Shown here in pieces: positions 10,534-18,286 of a stretch of DNA of 64,000 nucleotides. A model generated the notes under the pieces. The model was not told the origin of the DNA. It made no database searches and saw nothing but the letters and a program-made list of their open reading frames with translations. Position 1 is the stretch's first letter. Every line of letters starts with the position of its first letter. A program made the translations under genes and the position numbers. Source of the stretch: a virus; the IMG/VR virus record IMGVR_UViG_3300021962_000061, positions 1-64,000 of that record; one strand, 5' to 3'.

Positions 10534-10698
10534 TTAGTCACCACCGCCGTTGCCACCGCCTGAACTACCACTCTTTCCGGGTGGTAGAGATTTAATTGTA
10601 CCGTCAGCCATTCTAATTTTTACATTAGGAACTTTGATAAGTTTACCAGCGGCGTTTCTAACAAAAAGTTCTTGTACAAGTTGTTTGAATGTTTTCAT
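10534..10698 (-). CDS. Small 54-residue protein with Gly-rich tail between gp14 and gp15
   Basis: An ATG at 10698 overlaps the gp14 stop (TAATG), which suggests translational coupling, and the TAA lies 3 bases before the gp15 start. The product begins MKTFKQLVQELFVRN, continues with short basic beta-like segments (KLIKVPNVKIRMADGT), and ends SGSSGGGNGGGD. Coding character and exact fit between the neighbours support a real gene. I know no T4 equivalent; a minor neck or head-tail protein is possible by location only. Confidence 0.65.
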   Translation of the reverse strand: MKTFKQLVQELFVRNAAGKLIKVPNVKIRMADGTIKSLPPGKSGSSGGGNGGGD

Positions 10699-11366
10699 TA
10701 GTATGTGTTAGCCTCTGAGAATGGATTGATTTCTGTAAAGTCAAGAATATCATCACCACGTGTCTCAAACAATTCATTTTGTGCTTGCTTATCTATTGCA
10801 GAAACATTGAATGATGTAACTGCTTGAGTACTATTTGCTAGCTTAAAGCTTAGAGCATTATATGTGTCATCAATCATAGGTATGCTTGTTGCAAACGTCT
10901 CTTGATTGAATTCAAATAGCTCACAAACAACATCGTATGTTTGCAGCGCACCCATTTGATAGAAAATAGCTTCGTGCTCAACAAATCTAATTACATAGCC
11001 TTTCATGGTGAGAGGGAAGAAAATCATATCTCCTTCTCTTGGTCTTGTTATACCAACAACTTCACTTGTAAATGTTCTTCTTGAAAATGTAAATGTAATT
11101 CTGTCTCTAATTTGTAAACCAAATTTAGATAAGAAGTCTCCCTCACCCTCAAACCCTTCGACATTTTTAATGTAGGCTTCTACCAGATATGCATTATTGA
11201 ATGAGGCTAGTTCATCTTCTTTGAATACAGGTTCTTCATTGTCAATAGTTCTTGGGCAATACCAAACCTCATGCCCATAAATTTTAATTGACTCTATTAC
11301 TAGATCTTCAATTAAAATTTGTTCTTGGCTGTTATCAAAATTATTAAAATAAAAATTAGTTGCCAC
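10698..11366 (-). CDS. 14: Neck protein gp14 (GTG start)
   Basis: 222 residues (T4 gp14 has 256). With gp13 it forms the neck that joins the filled head to the tail. The N-terminus ATNFYFNNF, the segment EQILIEDLVIESIKIYGHEVWYCPRT and the strand GDMIFFPLTMKGYVIRFVEHEAIFYQMG are typical of the family. The start is GTG (complement of 11364-11366), preceded by GGTGGGA; no in-frame ATG fits. It begins 2 bases after the gp13 stop. Confidence 0.95.
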   Translation of the reverse strand: MATNFYFNNFDNSQEQILIEDLVIESIKIYGHEVWYCPRTIDNEEPVFKEDELASFNNAYLVEAYIKNVEGFEGEGDFLSKFGLQIRDRITFTFSRRTFTSEVVGITRPREGDMIFFPLTMKGYVIRFVEHEAIFYQMGALQTYDVVCELFEFNQETFATSIPMIDDTYNALSFKLANSTQAVTSFNVSAIDKQAQNELFETRGDDILDFTEINPFSEANTY

Positions 11367-11367
11367 T

Positions 11368-12108
11368 TTATCCCACCATGTGATATGCAGGCAAGGTATA
11401 AGATGTCATCATTTCCTGCTCTAGTGATTCAATTTCGGCTTTTGCATCGTCCATAATCTTCTCACCGTTGAATTGGACACCACCAGGAAGAACCATACCT
11501 GTGAACTTAGTTAGGTTTGTCCCCCACTGATATTTAATCTGGGCAGAAGTATATAGAGCTAACCAACGATCACCCCAAACATCACTATATGTTGCTGGGT
11601 CTACTACTTGATAGGCTTCCACAACCAAATATTCATTAAGCACTGCAAGATCCCAGTCCATATCAATATGTAATCTATTTTTGTGTCTATTATAGCGAAT
11701 TGGCTTTTGGCCAACCAGAATTTCTTCTAAAAACTGAATATGCTGCATTGCCATAACATATGGAACCATTGACTGAGTGGTCAAAGTGTAGAGGTCATTT
11801 AGAGCAATCTGATAGCGAATGTTGAACAAGTTCATCGTATTTAAACTCTGTCCAACAGGAAAAATCTTTACAGCACCAATGATATTTTCAGGTAAGGTGA
11901 TATATTTGTTTGCTTTATCTGTTGACGTAATTTGGTGCTTATAGTATACTTTCTCTGCCCCATCAAAGTGATAGTCCCAAAAATATCTTAAAGACTCGTC
12001 AATACGGTCCTCCACTTGGTCGTCATCAACGTTGATTTCTATAACTGGCTTACCTAATTTACGAAGGCAATACTCTTTAAATTCAGATCTGGTTGTTGGG
12101 ACTGCCAT
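11368..12108 (-). CDS. 13: Neck protein gp13
   Basis: 246 residues (T4 gp13 has 309). Recognised by the N-terminus TTRSEFKEYCLRKLGKPVIEINVDDDQVEDRIDESLRYFWDYH and by the motif DRWLALYTSAQIKYQWGTNLTKFTGM near the C-terminus. It binds the portal side of the neck with gp14. A late promoter precedes it at 12139-12146, so it likely heads the neck-terminase-sheath transcript. Confidence 0.95.
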   Translation of the reverse strand: MAVPTTRSEFKEYCLRKLGKPVIEINVDDDQVEDRIDESLRYFWDYHFDGAEKVYYKHQITSTDKANKYITLPENIIGAVKIFPVGQSLNTMNLFNIRYQIALNDLYTLTTQSMVPYVMAMQHIQFLEEILVGQKPIRYNRHKNRLHIDMDWDLAVLNEYLVVEAYQVVDPATYSDVWGDRWLALYTSAQIKYQWGTNLTKFTGMVLPGGVQFNGEKIMDDAKAEIESLEQEMMTSYTLPAYHMVG

Positions 12109-12138
12109 GGAATTTGCTCTCCAAATACGTTATTAAAG

Positions 12139-12146
12139 TATTTATA
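12139..12146 (-). promoter_or_regulatory. T4-type late promoter upstream of gp13
   Basis: Exact TATAAATA on the minus strand, 30 bases upstream of the gp13 ATG and overlapping the stop codon of the upstream gene (12142-12144). Confidence 0.75.
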
Positions 12147-13032
12147 GATCAATTACATCCATGCATTCAAGTAGTCCACTTGTCACCCTTTCTGTCTCAT
12201 TTCCATTGGCAATTATTCTATTAGCGGTGGTTTCGGGCAGCCATTTACCAACATTTATAGTAATATCTTTATATTTGTGATACGGATATCCAAATATTTC
12301 TTCAACTTTCTGTTTATTTGGAGCAGCAATTACCTTATTCCAGAAGTTTAGAATATATCCATTTTGGGCCCTGAGGTTATGGGCAATAGTTTGTCTTGCT
12401 GATATTGCGGCACCAATAAGAACGTCACTTTTATGATTTAAGTTTCTATCAAGGTACGCTAGTTGTTTTTTCTTAATTGCATCGCTTAGAAACTGGCCAT
12501 CATTACTGTAGTTTAAATTAGTAATTTTTGTCATGTCAACTACAAAAAAGTTGGTGTCTACAGACATATCACGTGGAGGTAAACCAATCATGCCATACAT
12601 TGCTAAATGTCTATCGTACTGATATACTCTTGATAAACATAGGCCTATTTTATTACAGTTTAGGTTAGACTTTGCAAATTGCGCATAGTCTTTAACAGCA
12701 ATTGCTCCAGCCATTATGCATGAAGCAACACCAGAATATCCTGTCAAGCTAATGGCATTAAGGGTTGATAAAATTGTATTTCTAATATCAAAATCTTCTA
12801 AAACAAATACTTTGTAATTTAAATTGTTTGCTTTTACAAATTCTGATACAACCTTATCATAATCTTTAAATGCAGCATACTCTTTGTTGGTTTTGTTTTC
12901 TTCATACATCGTGTTATATTTGGACACTTGGCTACCTGGAATGATGATTGTTACATCTTCAATTCCAAGATCTCCAAGAGACTTAATTGTCAAAAAACAA
13001 CCATGATGTTGTGCAATAACAAAAGTTTTCAT
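12142..13032 (-). CDS. Unknown protein, possibly a GT-A-like glycosyltransferase
   Basis: 296 residues, soluble, with no signal peptide. It opens with a beta-strand and loop (MKTFVIAQHHGCFLTIKSLG), then VTIIIPGSQ. A middle segment, DTNFFVVDMTKITNLNYSNDGQFLSDAI, is loosely like the 'N-x-x-x-x-D...D-Q-x-x-L' region of GT8-type enzymes. This is weak pattern similarity and no clean DxD motif is seen. Its ATG overlaps the stop of the next possible glycosyltransferase gene (ATGA), so the pair is coupled. It separates gp13 from the fibre genes, a slot that in T4 holds fibritin. Function not established. Confidence 0.5.
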   Translation of the reverse strand: MKTFVIAQHHGCFLTIKSLGDLGIEDVTIIIPGSQVSKYNTMYEENKTNKEYAAFKDYDKVVSEFVKANNLNYKVFVLEDFDIRNTILSTLNAISLTGYSGVASCIMAGAIAVKDYAQFAKSNLNCNKIGLCLSRVYQYDRHLAMYGMIGLPPRDMSVDTNFFVVDMTKITNLNYSNDGQFLSDAIKKKQLAYLDRNLNHKSDVLIGAAISARQTIAHNLRAQNGYILNFWNKVIAAPNKQKVEEIFGYPYHKYKDITINVGKWLPETTANRIIANGNETERVTSGLLECMDVIDL

Positions 13033-14012
13033 GTTATTACACCTTCTTTCTGAAATACTTCTTTGTTAGCTTCATCACCAACTTCACCTGGTTTATACTG
13101 CACTTTAACATGCTTATATTTTTTTGTGTTTTCAAAAAATCTGGCAATACATTCTGCCTTATTATTATGGTGAACAGTGATTAGACCAGACTCAGGGTGT
13201 GACATTAAAGCAGCAAATTTATTATATAATGTGTCCTTGACACCACATTTATCTAAAGATGTGTAGATTGCTTCAAATGTTTTACCAACACTAACTTTTT
13301 TATTATCAACTAATCCAATACCTTTACCTAGTAGTACAGCTGCACAACCTGTTTCTGATGATAACGTAAAGTATACTTTTTTAGATTTCTTAAAGATTGG
13401 ATACATTGAAGCATCGTTCCTAACAATCCTCTCTCTGTATTTTTGTTCTAGAATTGTTTGCCACACTTTGGCCGTGATAGGGTGTATCTTTACCCACGCT
13501 CCATTATTGTATAATTCATCAACTTTTTCCCAATCAACAGCATCCTTGTTAATTAAATTAGTCCCTGGTAGTAATACTAATTCATTAACATTAGCGTATT
13601 GATTATCAAGGTCATCATCTAGAATATACTTGTCTGTTAAATTATCTTTAAGTGCTTGAGCAATTCTAAATCCATCTTCCGTTGGACCCTTTCTTATTTG
13701 TTCAACCATAATGTCTACTGTAATGCGTGTATTGCATGCAGCAATGTATAGCACTTGAGTGAGTAGGTCGGTGTACTTATAACCAGTTATAGTATCTTTA
13801 GGACTACCGTAACTGATATCGTACTCAATTTTTAACCCGTTGGGATTTTTAGGAATTAGATCAGCTATTTCTGATAATCTATCATTAGCTGGGGAACGCA
13901 GCATATTTCCTGATTTCATGAAGTGGGTAACAGTGTCGTTTACCCATTCGTTAGAGGAAAGATTAAAGAATTTTTTCTTCTTTGTTTTTGGATCAACAAC
14001 TTCATCCACCAT
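13029..14012 (-). CDS. Unknown protein, possibly a GT-B / capsule-transferase-like enzyme
   Basis: 327 residues. The C-terminal half reads WVKIHPITAKVW, then a basic segment, then VYFTLSSETGCAAVLLGKGIGLVD. This order (His-Pro, then Ser-Ser-x-x-G-x-x-A-x-x-x-G-K) recalls the nucleotide-sugar binding half of GT-B enzymes such as CDP-glycerol or capsule glycosyltransferases. The N-terminal half is not recognised. It overlaps the next gene by 4 bases and is followed upstream by a small coiled-coil gene and a Thr-rich repeat protein. Modification of a fibre glycan is conceivable but is inference. Confidence 0.45.
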   Translation of the reverse strand: MVDEVVDPKTKKKKFFNLSSNEWVNDTVTHFMKSGNMLRSPANDRLSEIADLIPKNPNGLKIEYDISYGSPKDTITGYKYTDLLTQVLYIAACNTRITVDIMVEQIRKGPTEDGFRIAQALKDNLTDKYILDDDLDNQYANVNELVLLPGTNLINKDAVDWEKVDELYNNGAWVKIHPITAKVWQTILEQKYRERIVRNDASMYPIFKKSKKVYFTLSSETGCAAVLLGKGIGLVDNKKVSVGKTFEAIYTSLDKCGVKDTLYNKFAALMSHPESGLITVHHNNKAECIARFFENTKKYKHVKVQYKPGEVGDEANKEVFQKEGVIT

Positions 14013-14016
14013 AATA

Positions 14017-14166
14017 TTAACCCTTTTTCACATTTTCTAATTCATGCACTTTCTTTTTTAAGGTCTTGATCTCTTGATGCAAGTCCATTATCTTTTGCAA
14101 CATAATCTCAACAAAAGACTCTAACTTTCTATCAATCAATTCATTACTGACACGCTCTTCACTCAT
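14017..14166 (-). CDS. Small 49-residue coiled-coil protein
   Basis: ATG at 14166 with a GAGGTG ribosome site, TAA at 14017-14019, then 4 bases to the next start. The product is almost wholly one charged helix, with heptad-like spacing of Leu, Ile and Val through IMDLHQEIKTLKKKVHELEN. Two other genes here (25520-25747 and 28935-29150) encode similar short coiled coils beside fibre genes. A fibre-trimer clamp or attachment protein is possible; function unknown. Confidence 0.7.
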   Translation of the reverse strand: MSEERVSNELIDRKLESFVEIMLQKIMDLHQEIKTLKKKVHELENVKKG

Positions 14167-14199
14167 TGTTATTCACCTCAAGGTAATAATGATATAGTA

Positions 14200-14207
14200 T
14201 ATTTATA
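14200..14207 (-). promoter_or_regulatory. T4-type late promoter before the coiled-coil / GT-like operon
   Basis: Exact TATAAATA on the minus strand, 34 bases upstream of the small coiled-coil ATG at 14166, in the gap after the Thr-rich gene stop at 14212. Confidence 0.75.
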
Positions 14208-14211
14208 TTGA

Positions 14212-16200
14212 TTAATTAAACGTAGTTACGATAGTGGTATCGAATGTTGTTGTTCTAGAAGTATTGTACGATGTGTTGCGGTTAGTGTCATAAGTTGTGT
14301 TGTATGCAGAGCTAGTTGATTTGCTTGTGTTTATCACTGTGTCTCTAGTTGTATCATATGTCGTTGTTGTGTCAAATGTGCTAACGGTATCAAACACTGT
14401 TTGAATTACTGTATCAAATGTTGATGTTGTAGATTTTGATGTAGACTTGCTCGTGTCAATTGTTGTGTCATAAGCTGTTGTTGTATTGAATACAGTTGTT
14501 GTATTATAGTTAGTGTCAATAGTAGTATCAAATGTTGATGTTGTAGATTTTGATGTAGACTTGGTTGTTGCAATTGCAGTATCAAATGTTGTAGTTGTAT
14601 TAAATACTGTTGTTGTGTCGAATACAGTTGATCTTGTAGTTTCAAATGTGGTTGTTGTGTTAAATGTTGTTACAATTGTTGTATCAAATGTTGATGTTGT
14701 AGATTTTGATGTAGACTTGGTTGTTGCATATGCAGTTTCATAAGCTGTTGTTGTATTAAATACTGTTGTTGTGTCAAATGCAGTTGATCTTGTAGTTTCA
14801 AATGTGGTTGTTGTGGACTTACTTGTACCAATAACGGTATCAAAGGTTGTTGATTTTGTTGTAGCAAATGCTGTGTTAAAAAAGAAGGAAGTATCTTTAA
14901 CAGTATTGTTCAATACTGTTGTTCCATAAGTTGTCGTTGTATTAAATGATTCCGCAGTTTGTTTAGATGTTGCAGTTGCTCTACTTGTAGCTTTAGTTGT
15001 CACGCCCGCAGCACCGGTGTTAAAGTAGAATGTTGTATTGAAGTAGAATGTAGTACCAAAATAGAATGTTGTACCACCACCGGCTGATGTGTTGTAATAG
15101 AAAGACGTATCTCTAACAGTGTTATAAGCAACATATGGACTAAAGAAGAATACTGTAACGTAGTATGTTAAACCATCATATCGTGTGCCAAAATAGAATG
15201 TAGTGCCACCACCCGCTGATGTTCCACCTCCTGCAGCAGTGCCAGCGACCCGTGTTGTTCCAAAATAGAATGTTGTGCCATATGTGGTGTTATAAATTGT
15301 AGTTGTGTTAAAAGTTGTAACTGTTTGTTTAGATGTTGCAGTTGCTTTAGATGTATTAAAGAAGAATGTTGTCTGGAATGTTGTTAACAAAGCTGTGGTT
15401 GTAGCCCTTGTTGTATCATACGTTGTATTTCTTGATGTGGCATACCCAGTTTCATAAGATGTTGTTGTAGCACCTGATGTGTTGTAAGTGGTATTTCTAC
15501 TAGTAGCTGTAGCTTTTGATGTGGCGGTAACCCCTGATGTTGCAATTACTGTATCATATGTTGTATTATAAGTTGTGGTTGTAGATTTAGAAGTTGCATA
15601 TGTAGTGTTTCTACTTGTGGCTGTAGCTAAAGTAGTGTTGTAAGTTGTATTTCTACTTGTAGCAGTTGCATTAGATGTGCTTGTGGTTCTAGACGTAGCG
15701 TATGCTGTATCATACGTTGTGTCATATGTTGTAGTTGTAGATACAGTTGTCAAATACGATGTGAGAACAACGGATGCTGTTGTTCTTGATGTGCTTGTCG
15801 TCTTTGTTGTTGTGTAAGAGGTGCCATACGTTGTGTCATATGTTGTAGTTGTAGATACAGTTGTGGCATAGGCTGTGTTTCTACTTGTTGAGGTAGTTCT
15901 AGTTGTGGCTGTTGTTTTAGTTGTATTATATGTTGTAGCGTAGCTTGTTTCAAAGGTAGTTGTTGTTGCAATTGTTGTGCCACGTGACGTATTGAATGTT
16001 GTAACGATAGTTGTATCAAATGTAGTTGTACGTGATGTTTCGTATGTGGTATCTTTTTCAGCAACATAGACTAATCGTAGAGTACCATTATCATTAACGT
16101 AAACTCTATTAATCTTACGCAAAATACCGCCATCATTAACTTTAATGATCTTAGCGTCTCGTAGTGTTCCGTTATCGTTGACAAATATTTTGCGCGGCAT
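14212..16200 (-). CDS. Thr-rich tetrapeptide-repeat virion protein (662 residues)
   Basis: About half of the residues are Thr or Ser. After an N-terminal head of three short repeats around VNDNGTLR (residues 1-48), nearly the whole protein is tetrapeptides of the form phi-x-T-T/S, where phi is F, Y, I, V, R or K (for example FDTT-IVTT-FNTS-RGTT), with occasional two-residue Thr/Ser insertions. The mid-section has Phe-rich variants (TTFYFGTT, FFFNTS) and Gly-rich breaks (AGGGTSAGGGTT). There are no Cys and no membrane segments. The regular spacing suggests a beta-solenoid or other extended fibrous fold. It shares modules with the 1699-residue protein at 38783-43882. It is probably a tail or baseplate fibre; function not established. 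Confidence 0.75.
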   Translation of the reverse strand: MPRKIFVNDNGTLRDAKIIKVNDGGILRKINRVYVNDNGTLRLVYVAEKDTTYETSRTTTFDTTIVTTFNTSRGTTIATTTTFETSYATTYNTTKTTATTRTTSTSRNTAYATTVSTTTTYDTTYGTSYTTTKTTSTSRTTASVVLTSYLTTVSTTTTYDTTYDTAYATSRTTSTSNATATSRNTTYNTTLATATSRNTTYATSKSTTTTYNTTYDTVIATSGVTATSKATATSRNTTYNTSGATTTSYETGYATSRNTTYDTTRATTTALLTTFQTTFFFNTSKATATSKQTVTTFNTTTIYNTTYGTTFYFGTTRVAGTAAGGGTSAGGGTTFYFGTRYDGLTYYVTVFFFSPYVAYNTVRDTSFYYNTSAGGGTTFYFGTTFYFNTTFYFNTGAAGVTTKATSRATATSKQTAESFNTTTTYGTTVLNNTVKDTSFFFNTAFATTKSTTFDTVIGTSKSTTTTFETTRSTAFDTTTVFNTTTAYETAYATTKSTSKSTTSTFDTTIVTTFNTTTTFETTRSTVFDTTTVFNTTTTFDTAIATTKSTSKSTTSTFDTTIDTNYNTTTVFNTTTAYDTTIDTSKSTSKSTTSTFDTVIQTVFDTVSTFDTTTTYDTTRDTVINTSKSTSSAYNTTYDTNRNTSYNTSRTTTFDTTIVTTFN
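14230..16050. repeat. Imperfect 12-bp tandem array encoding phi-x-T-T units
   Basis: The DNA is an imperfect tandem array with a 12-base period and 6-base insertions. The + strand is G/T-rich (units like GTTGTATCAAAT). Synonymous changes keep the coded pattern, so selection appears to act on the protein repeat. Confidence 0.8.
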
Positions 16201-16224
16201 TCAAATAATCTCTTTGCGAGTTAA

Positions 16225-16923
16225 TTATGGTATATAGACATACCAAACATGACCGTTGGAGCTGGCTCCAACATCACTGGGTTCCACGCTAGTTATTGTA
16301 GCAGGGGTTCGCCAGTATGCTCCACCTGTTGAATTTGAATACAATATTTGATCTTGTGCACCAGTAGCTCCGTTGGCAAGTAACTTATCCGGTACATTTA
16401 TAGCTGAGCTATTGGCAATTACAGTACCATTAATTAATATGCTAGCAGCTGATATAACAGTATTGACAGTTGAGTTACCGATAAACAATGCTGATGTGTT
16501 TAATGATAGATTAGCGCCAACAGCTACTGTAGTTGTATTAACTGTTACAATACCGATATCAATTTCAGTTGAATTGGCTGTCCAAAAGACTGTTGAATTA
16601 CCAACATAAACATTACCGGAAATATTAGCAAAGCCAGTAATCGTAGTGTTACCCAACGCGGCTGTATTTGAAACTGTCAAAGCACCATTAACTGTAACAT
16701 CGCCACGAAGAGTAGCTGCTCCACCAACATTGGCAGTTGAAGAAACATTAATGAACCCAGTTACGTCCACATTACCTGACGTAATAGTACCATCTATTTC
16801 CAACGATGATTGAGTGAGTACGGCGTTAACAGTTGAGTTGCCAATCACCAATGCTGATGTGTTTGCAACAATATTGGCGCCAACTTCTAAACCGTTTTTT
16901 ACTCTAAAATTTTGATTAGCCAT
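16225..16923 (-). CDS. Small tail-fibre-like protein with NST(V)N beta repeats
   Basis: 232 residues. It starts MANQNFRVKNGLEVG, the usual N-terminus of marine phage fibre subunits, followed by repeats of the type 'LNTSALFIGNSTVN' and 'GNVDVTGFINVSS'. These are alternating beta units resembling a beta-helix or triple-stranded fibre shaft. The C-terminus carries the LLANGATGAQDQILYSNSTGGAYW module also found in two other genes here. Residues 'VGANLSLNTSALFIGNSTVN' are encoded by a stretch identical at DNA level to one in 25759-27225. Probably a receptor-contact or shaft subunit. Confidence 0.75.
   Translation of the reverse strand: MANQNFRVKNGLEVGANIVANTSALVIGNSTVNAVLTQSSLEIDGTITSGNVDVTGFINVSSTANVGGAATLRGDVTVNGALTVSNTAALGNTTITGFANISGNVYVGNSTVFWTANSTEIDIGIVTVNTTTVAVGANLSLNTSALFIGNSTVNTVISAASILINGTVIANSSAINVPDKLLANGATGAQDQILYSNSTGGAYWRTPATITSVEPSDVGASSNGHVWYVYIP
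16462..16512. repeat. 51-bp exact repeat, copy A (copy B at 26323-26373)
   Basis: Fifty-one bases identical to 26323-26373, both inside fibre genes in the same orientation and reading frame, encoding part of the LNTSALFIGNSTVN module. Flanks are diverged. Confidence 0.85.
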
Positions 16924-16956
16924 CTTGGTTCCCTACTATCCCCGAGAGGTTTATAT

Positions 16957-16964
16957 TATTTATG
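16957..16964 (-). promoter_or_regulatory. Variant late promoter CATAAATA upstream of the 232-residue fibre gene
   Basis: Minus strand CATAAATA, one mismatch from consensus, 34 bases upstream of the ATG at 16923 and overlapping the stop of the preceding gene. Confidence 0.5.
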
Positions 16965-17373
16965 AACTTATTAGTTCGACATTGAACTTAAATGTGTTTG
17001 TGCCAGCATTTGCTGGTGTAGCTCTCAACCTAACATCGCTACCACTGATATCAGCAGAATAAGCAGCTAGCTCAGCATTATCAAAAAATGATGCAAATTG
17101 AACAACTTCAACATTGGTACCATCGTGCTGCAATACAACATGGGACGTGTGATAATCAGTACCATTGGTAGCTGTTATAATGTATCTTGCAGCTCTATAT
17201 GTGGCAAGAACAAATGTGTGGACATCACCAACTGTTGTTCCTTCTATTGTAGCTGTACCAACACCTCTGTTTGTTGATTGTATCTCTAAATCAGAAACAA
17301 TTGTGTTATTAGCTTCAATATATGCAACGTGTCTTGAAATTTGAGCTATATTGAACGCCCTCGTAGTTGGCAT
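16960..17373 (-). CDS. Small virion protein sharing a C-terminal domain with the next fibre protein
   Basis: 137 residues. From about residue 55 the sequence (ARYIITATNGTDYHTSHVVL, then a DGTNVEVVQF strand, then SADISGSDVRLRATPA) is clearly paralogous to the last 80 residues of the 279-residue protein at 17378-18217, pointing to duplication of a beta-sandwich domain. The N-terminus (PTTRAFNIAQISRHVAYIEA) is helical. It lies 4 bases from its neighbour, so the two are co-translated. Probably a fibre-associated virion protein. Confidence 0.7.
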   Translation of the reverse strand: MPTTRAFNIAQISRHVAYIEANNTIVSDLEIQSTNRGVGTATIEGTTVGDVHTFVLATYRAARYIITATNGTDYHTSHVVLQHDGTNVEVVQFASFFDNAELAAYSADISGSDVRLRATPANAGTNTFKFNVELISS

Positions 17374-17377
17374 GTTA

Positions 17378-18217
17378 TTACACCTCTAAAATAATTCTTT
17401 TGGATTTAAAAATTGTACCAGAGCGGGTTGGTGTAGCTCTAAGTCTTACATTACCACTGTTGATATCAGCTGATAGGGTATACAATGAACCGTTACTATA
17501 TGCGATGCCGTATTCAGCAATATACGCCGTAGTGCCATCGTGAATAACTACAGCTTCACTAGATTGGAATGAATCAGAAGTATTAGCCTGCACAAGATAT
17601 TTGGCTGTTCTATAAGTTGAACTATTATAACTATCAATAGTTAATATATTGGTATCGCTAGACGAATAATCAACTGGGTATGTTAAATCAGTAGCAAATG
17701 ATGTTGTGCTTATTGATACAATTTCAATAACATCACCATTTATAGCATTAGATGTTAAAGTAATAGCTGCAGAATTTGTTTCTGAGAAGTCATCTGTTAG
17801 TATTAGCTTAGAACCGTTTAGAAATACACATTCTCTGCCTGCTGTATAAGAAAGAACGGCAGCATTATCATCAGCACCTTCAATAACAGTTGTATTGGAG
17901 GTTATTGAGTACGTATAGGTAGTTATTGTTGATATACTGTCAAGCGAATTAGCCCAGTAAACACCACCAGATGAATTTGACGATAAAACTTGGCCATCAG
18001 TACCGGTGGCGCCATTAGCATATACAGTTGTTACTGCAAGACTTGTAAGATTAGAACCAACTTCAAACGAAACAGTTCCATTTGAAGAAAATAGTTTCTC
18101 GTCCGTTAAGTTAACAGCCAGCTCACCAGCAGAAATATAGCTTGTATTTGCTGGATCAGCGGTATTTGGTGTACGTCCAGAGACTGACGTTCTTTTTATT
18201 TGAAATTTAGTAGCCAT
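17378..18217 (-). CDS. Tail-fibre-like protein (279 residues)
   Basis: The N-terminus FQIKRTSVSGRTP followed by YISAGELAVNLTDEKLF is the common phage fibre entry domain ('IKR...GELAxN...KLF'). Next comes ANGATGTDGQVLSSNSSGG-VYW, a module present in other fibre genes of this window. The C-terminal about 80 residues are the domain shared with 16960-17373. The ATG at 18217 has a strong GAGGG site. An AATAAATA promoter and a perfect palindrome lie in its leader. Probably a baseplate-attached fibre subunit. Confidence 0.75.
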   Translation of the reverse strand: MATKFQIKRTSVSGRTPNTADPANTSYISAGELAVNLTDEKLFSSNGTVSFEVGSNLTSLAVTTVYANGATGTDGQVLSSNSSGGVYWANSLDSISTITTYTYSITSNTTVIEGADDNAAVLSYTAGRECVFLNGSKLILTDDFSETNSAAITLTSNAINGDVIEIVSISTTSFATDLTYPVDYSSSDTNILTIDSYNSSTYRTAKYLVQANTSDSFQSSEAVVIHDGTTAYIAEYGIAYSNGSLYTLSADINSGNVRLRATPTRSGTIFKSKRIILEV

Positions 18218-18232
18218 ATGGCCCTCAATGTT

Positions 18233-18250
18233 AACCAGTATATACTGGTT
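18233..18250. other. Perfect 18-bp palindrome in the fibre-gene leader
   Basis: AACCAGTATATACTGGTT is a perfect inverted repeat between the predicted late promoter (18264-18271) and the ATG at 18217, so it would form a 5' hairpin in the mRNA. On the + strand it is followed by TTTT; on the minus strand there is no T tract, so it is unlikely to be a terminator for the local genes. Confidence 0.6.
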
Positions 18251-18263
18251 TTGACTATATTGT

Positions 18264-18271
18264 TATTTATT
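18264..18271 (-). promoter_or_regulatory. Variant late promoter AATAAATA upstream of the 279-residue fibre gene
   Basis: Minus strand AATAAATA, one mismatch from consensus, in the gap between the stop at 18287 and the start at 18217. Leader about 40 bases, containing the palindrome at 18233-18250. Confidence 0.45.
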
Positions 18272-18286
18272 ACTTCACAATGTTAA

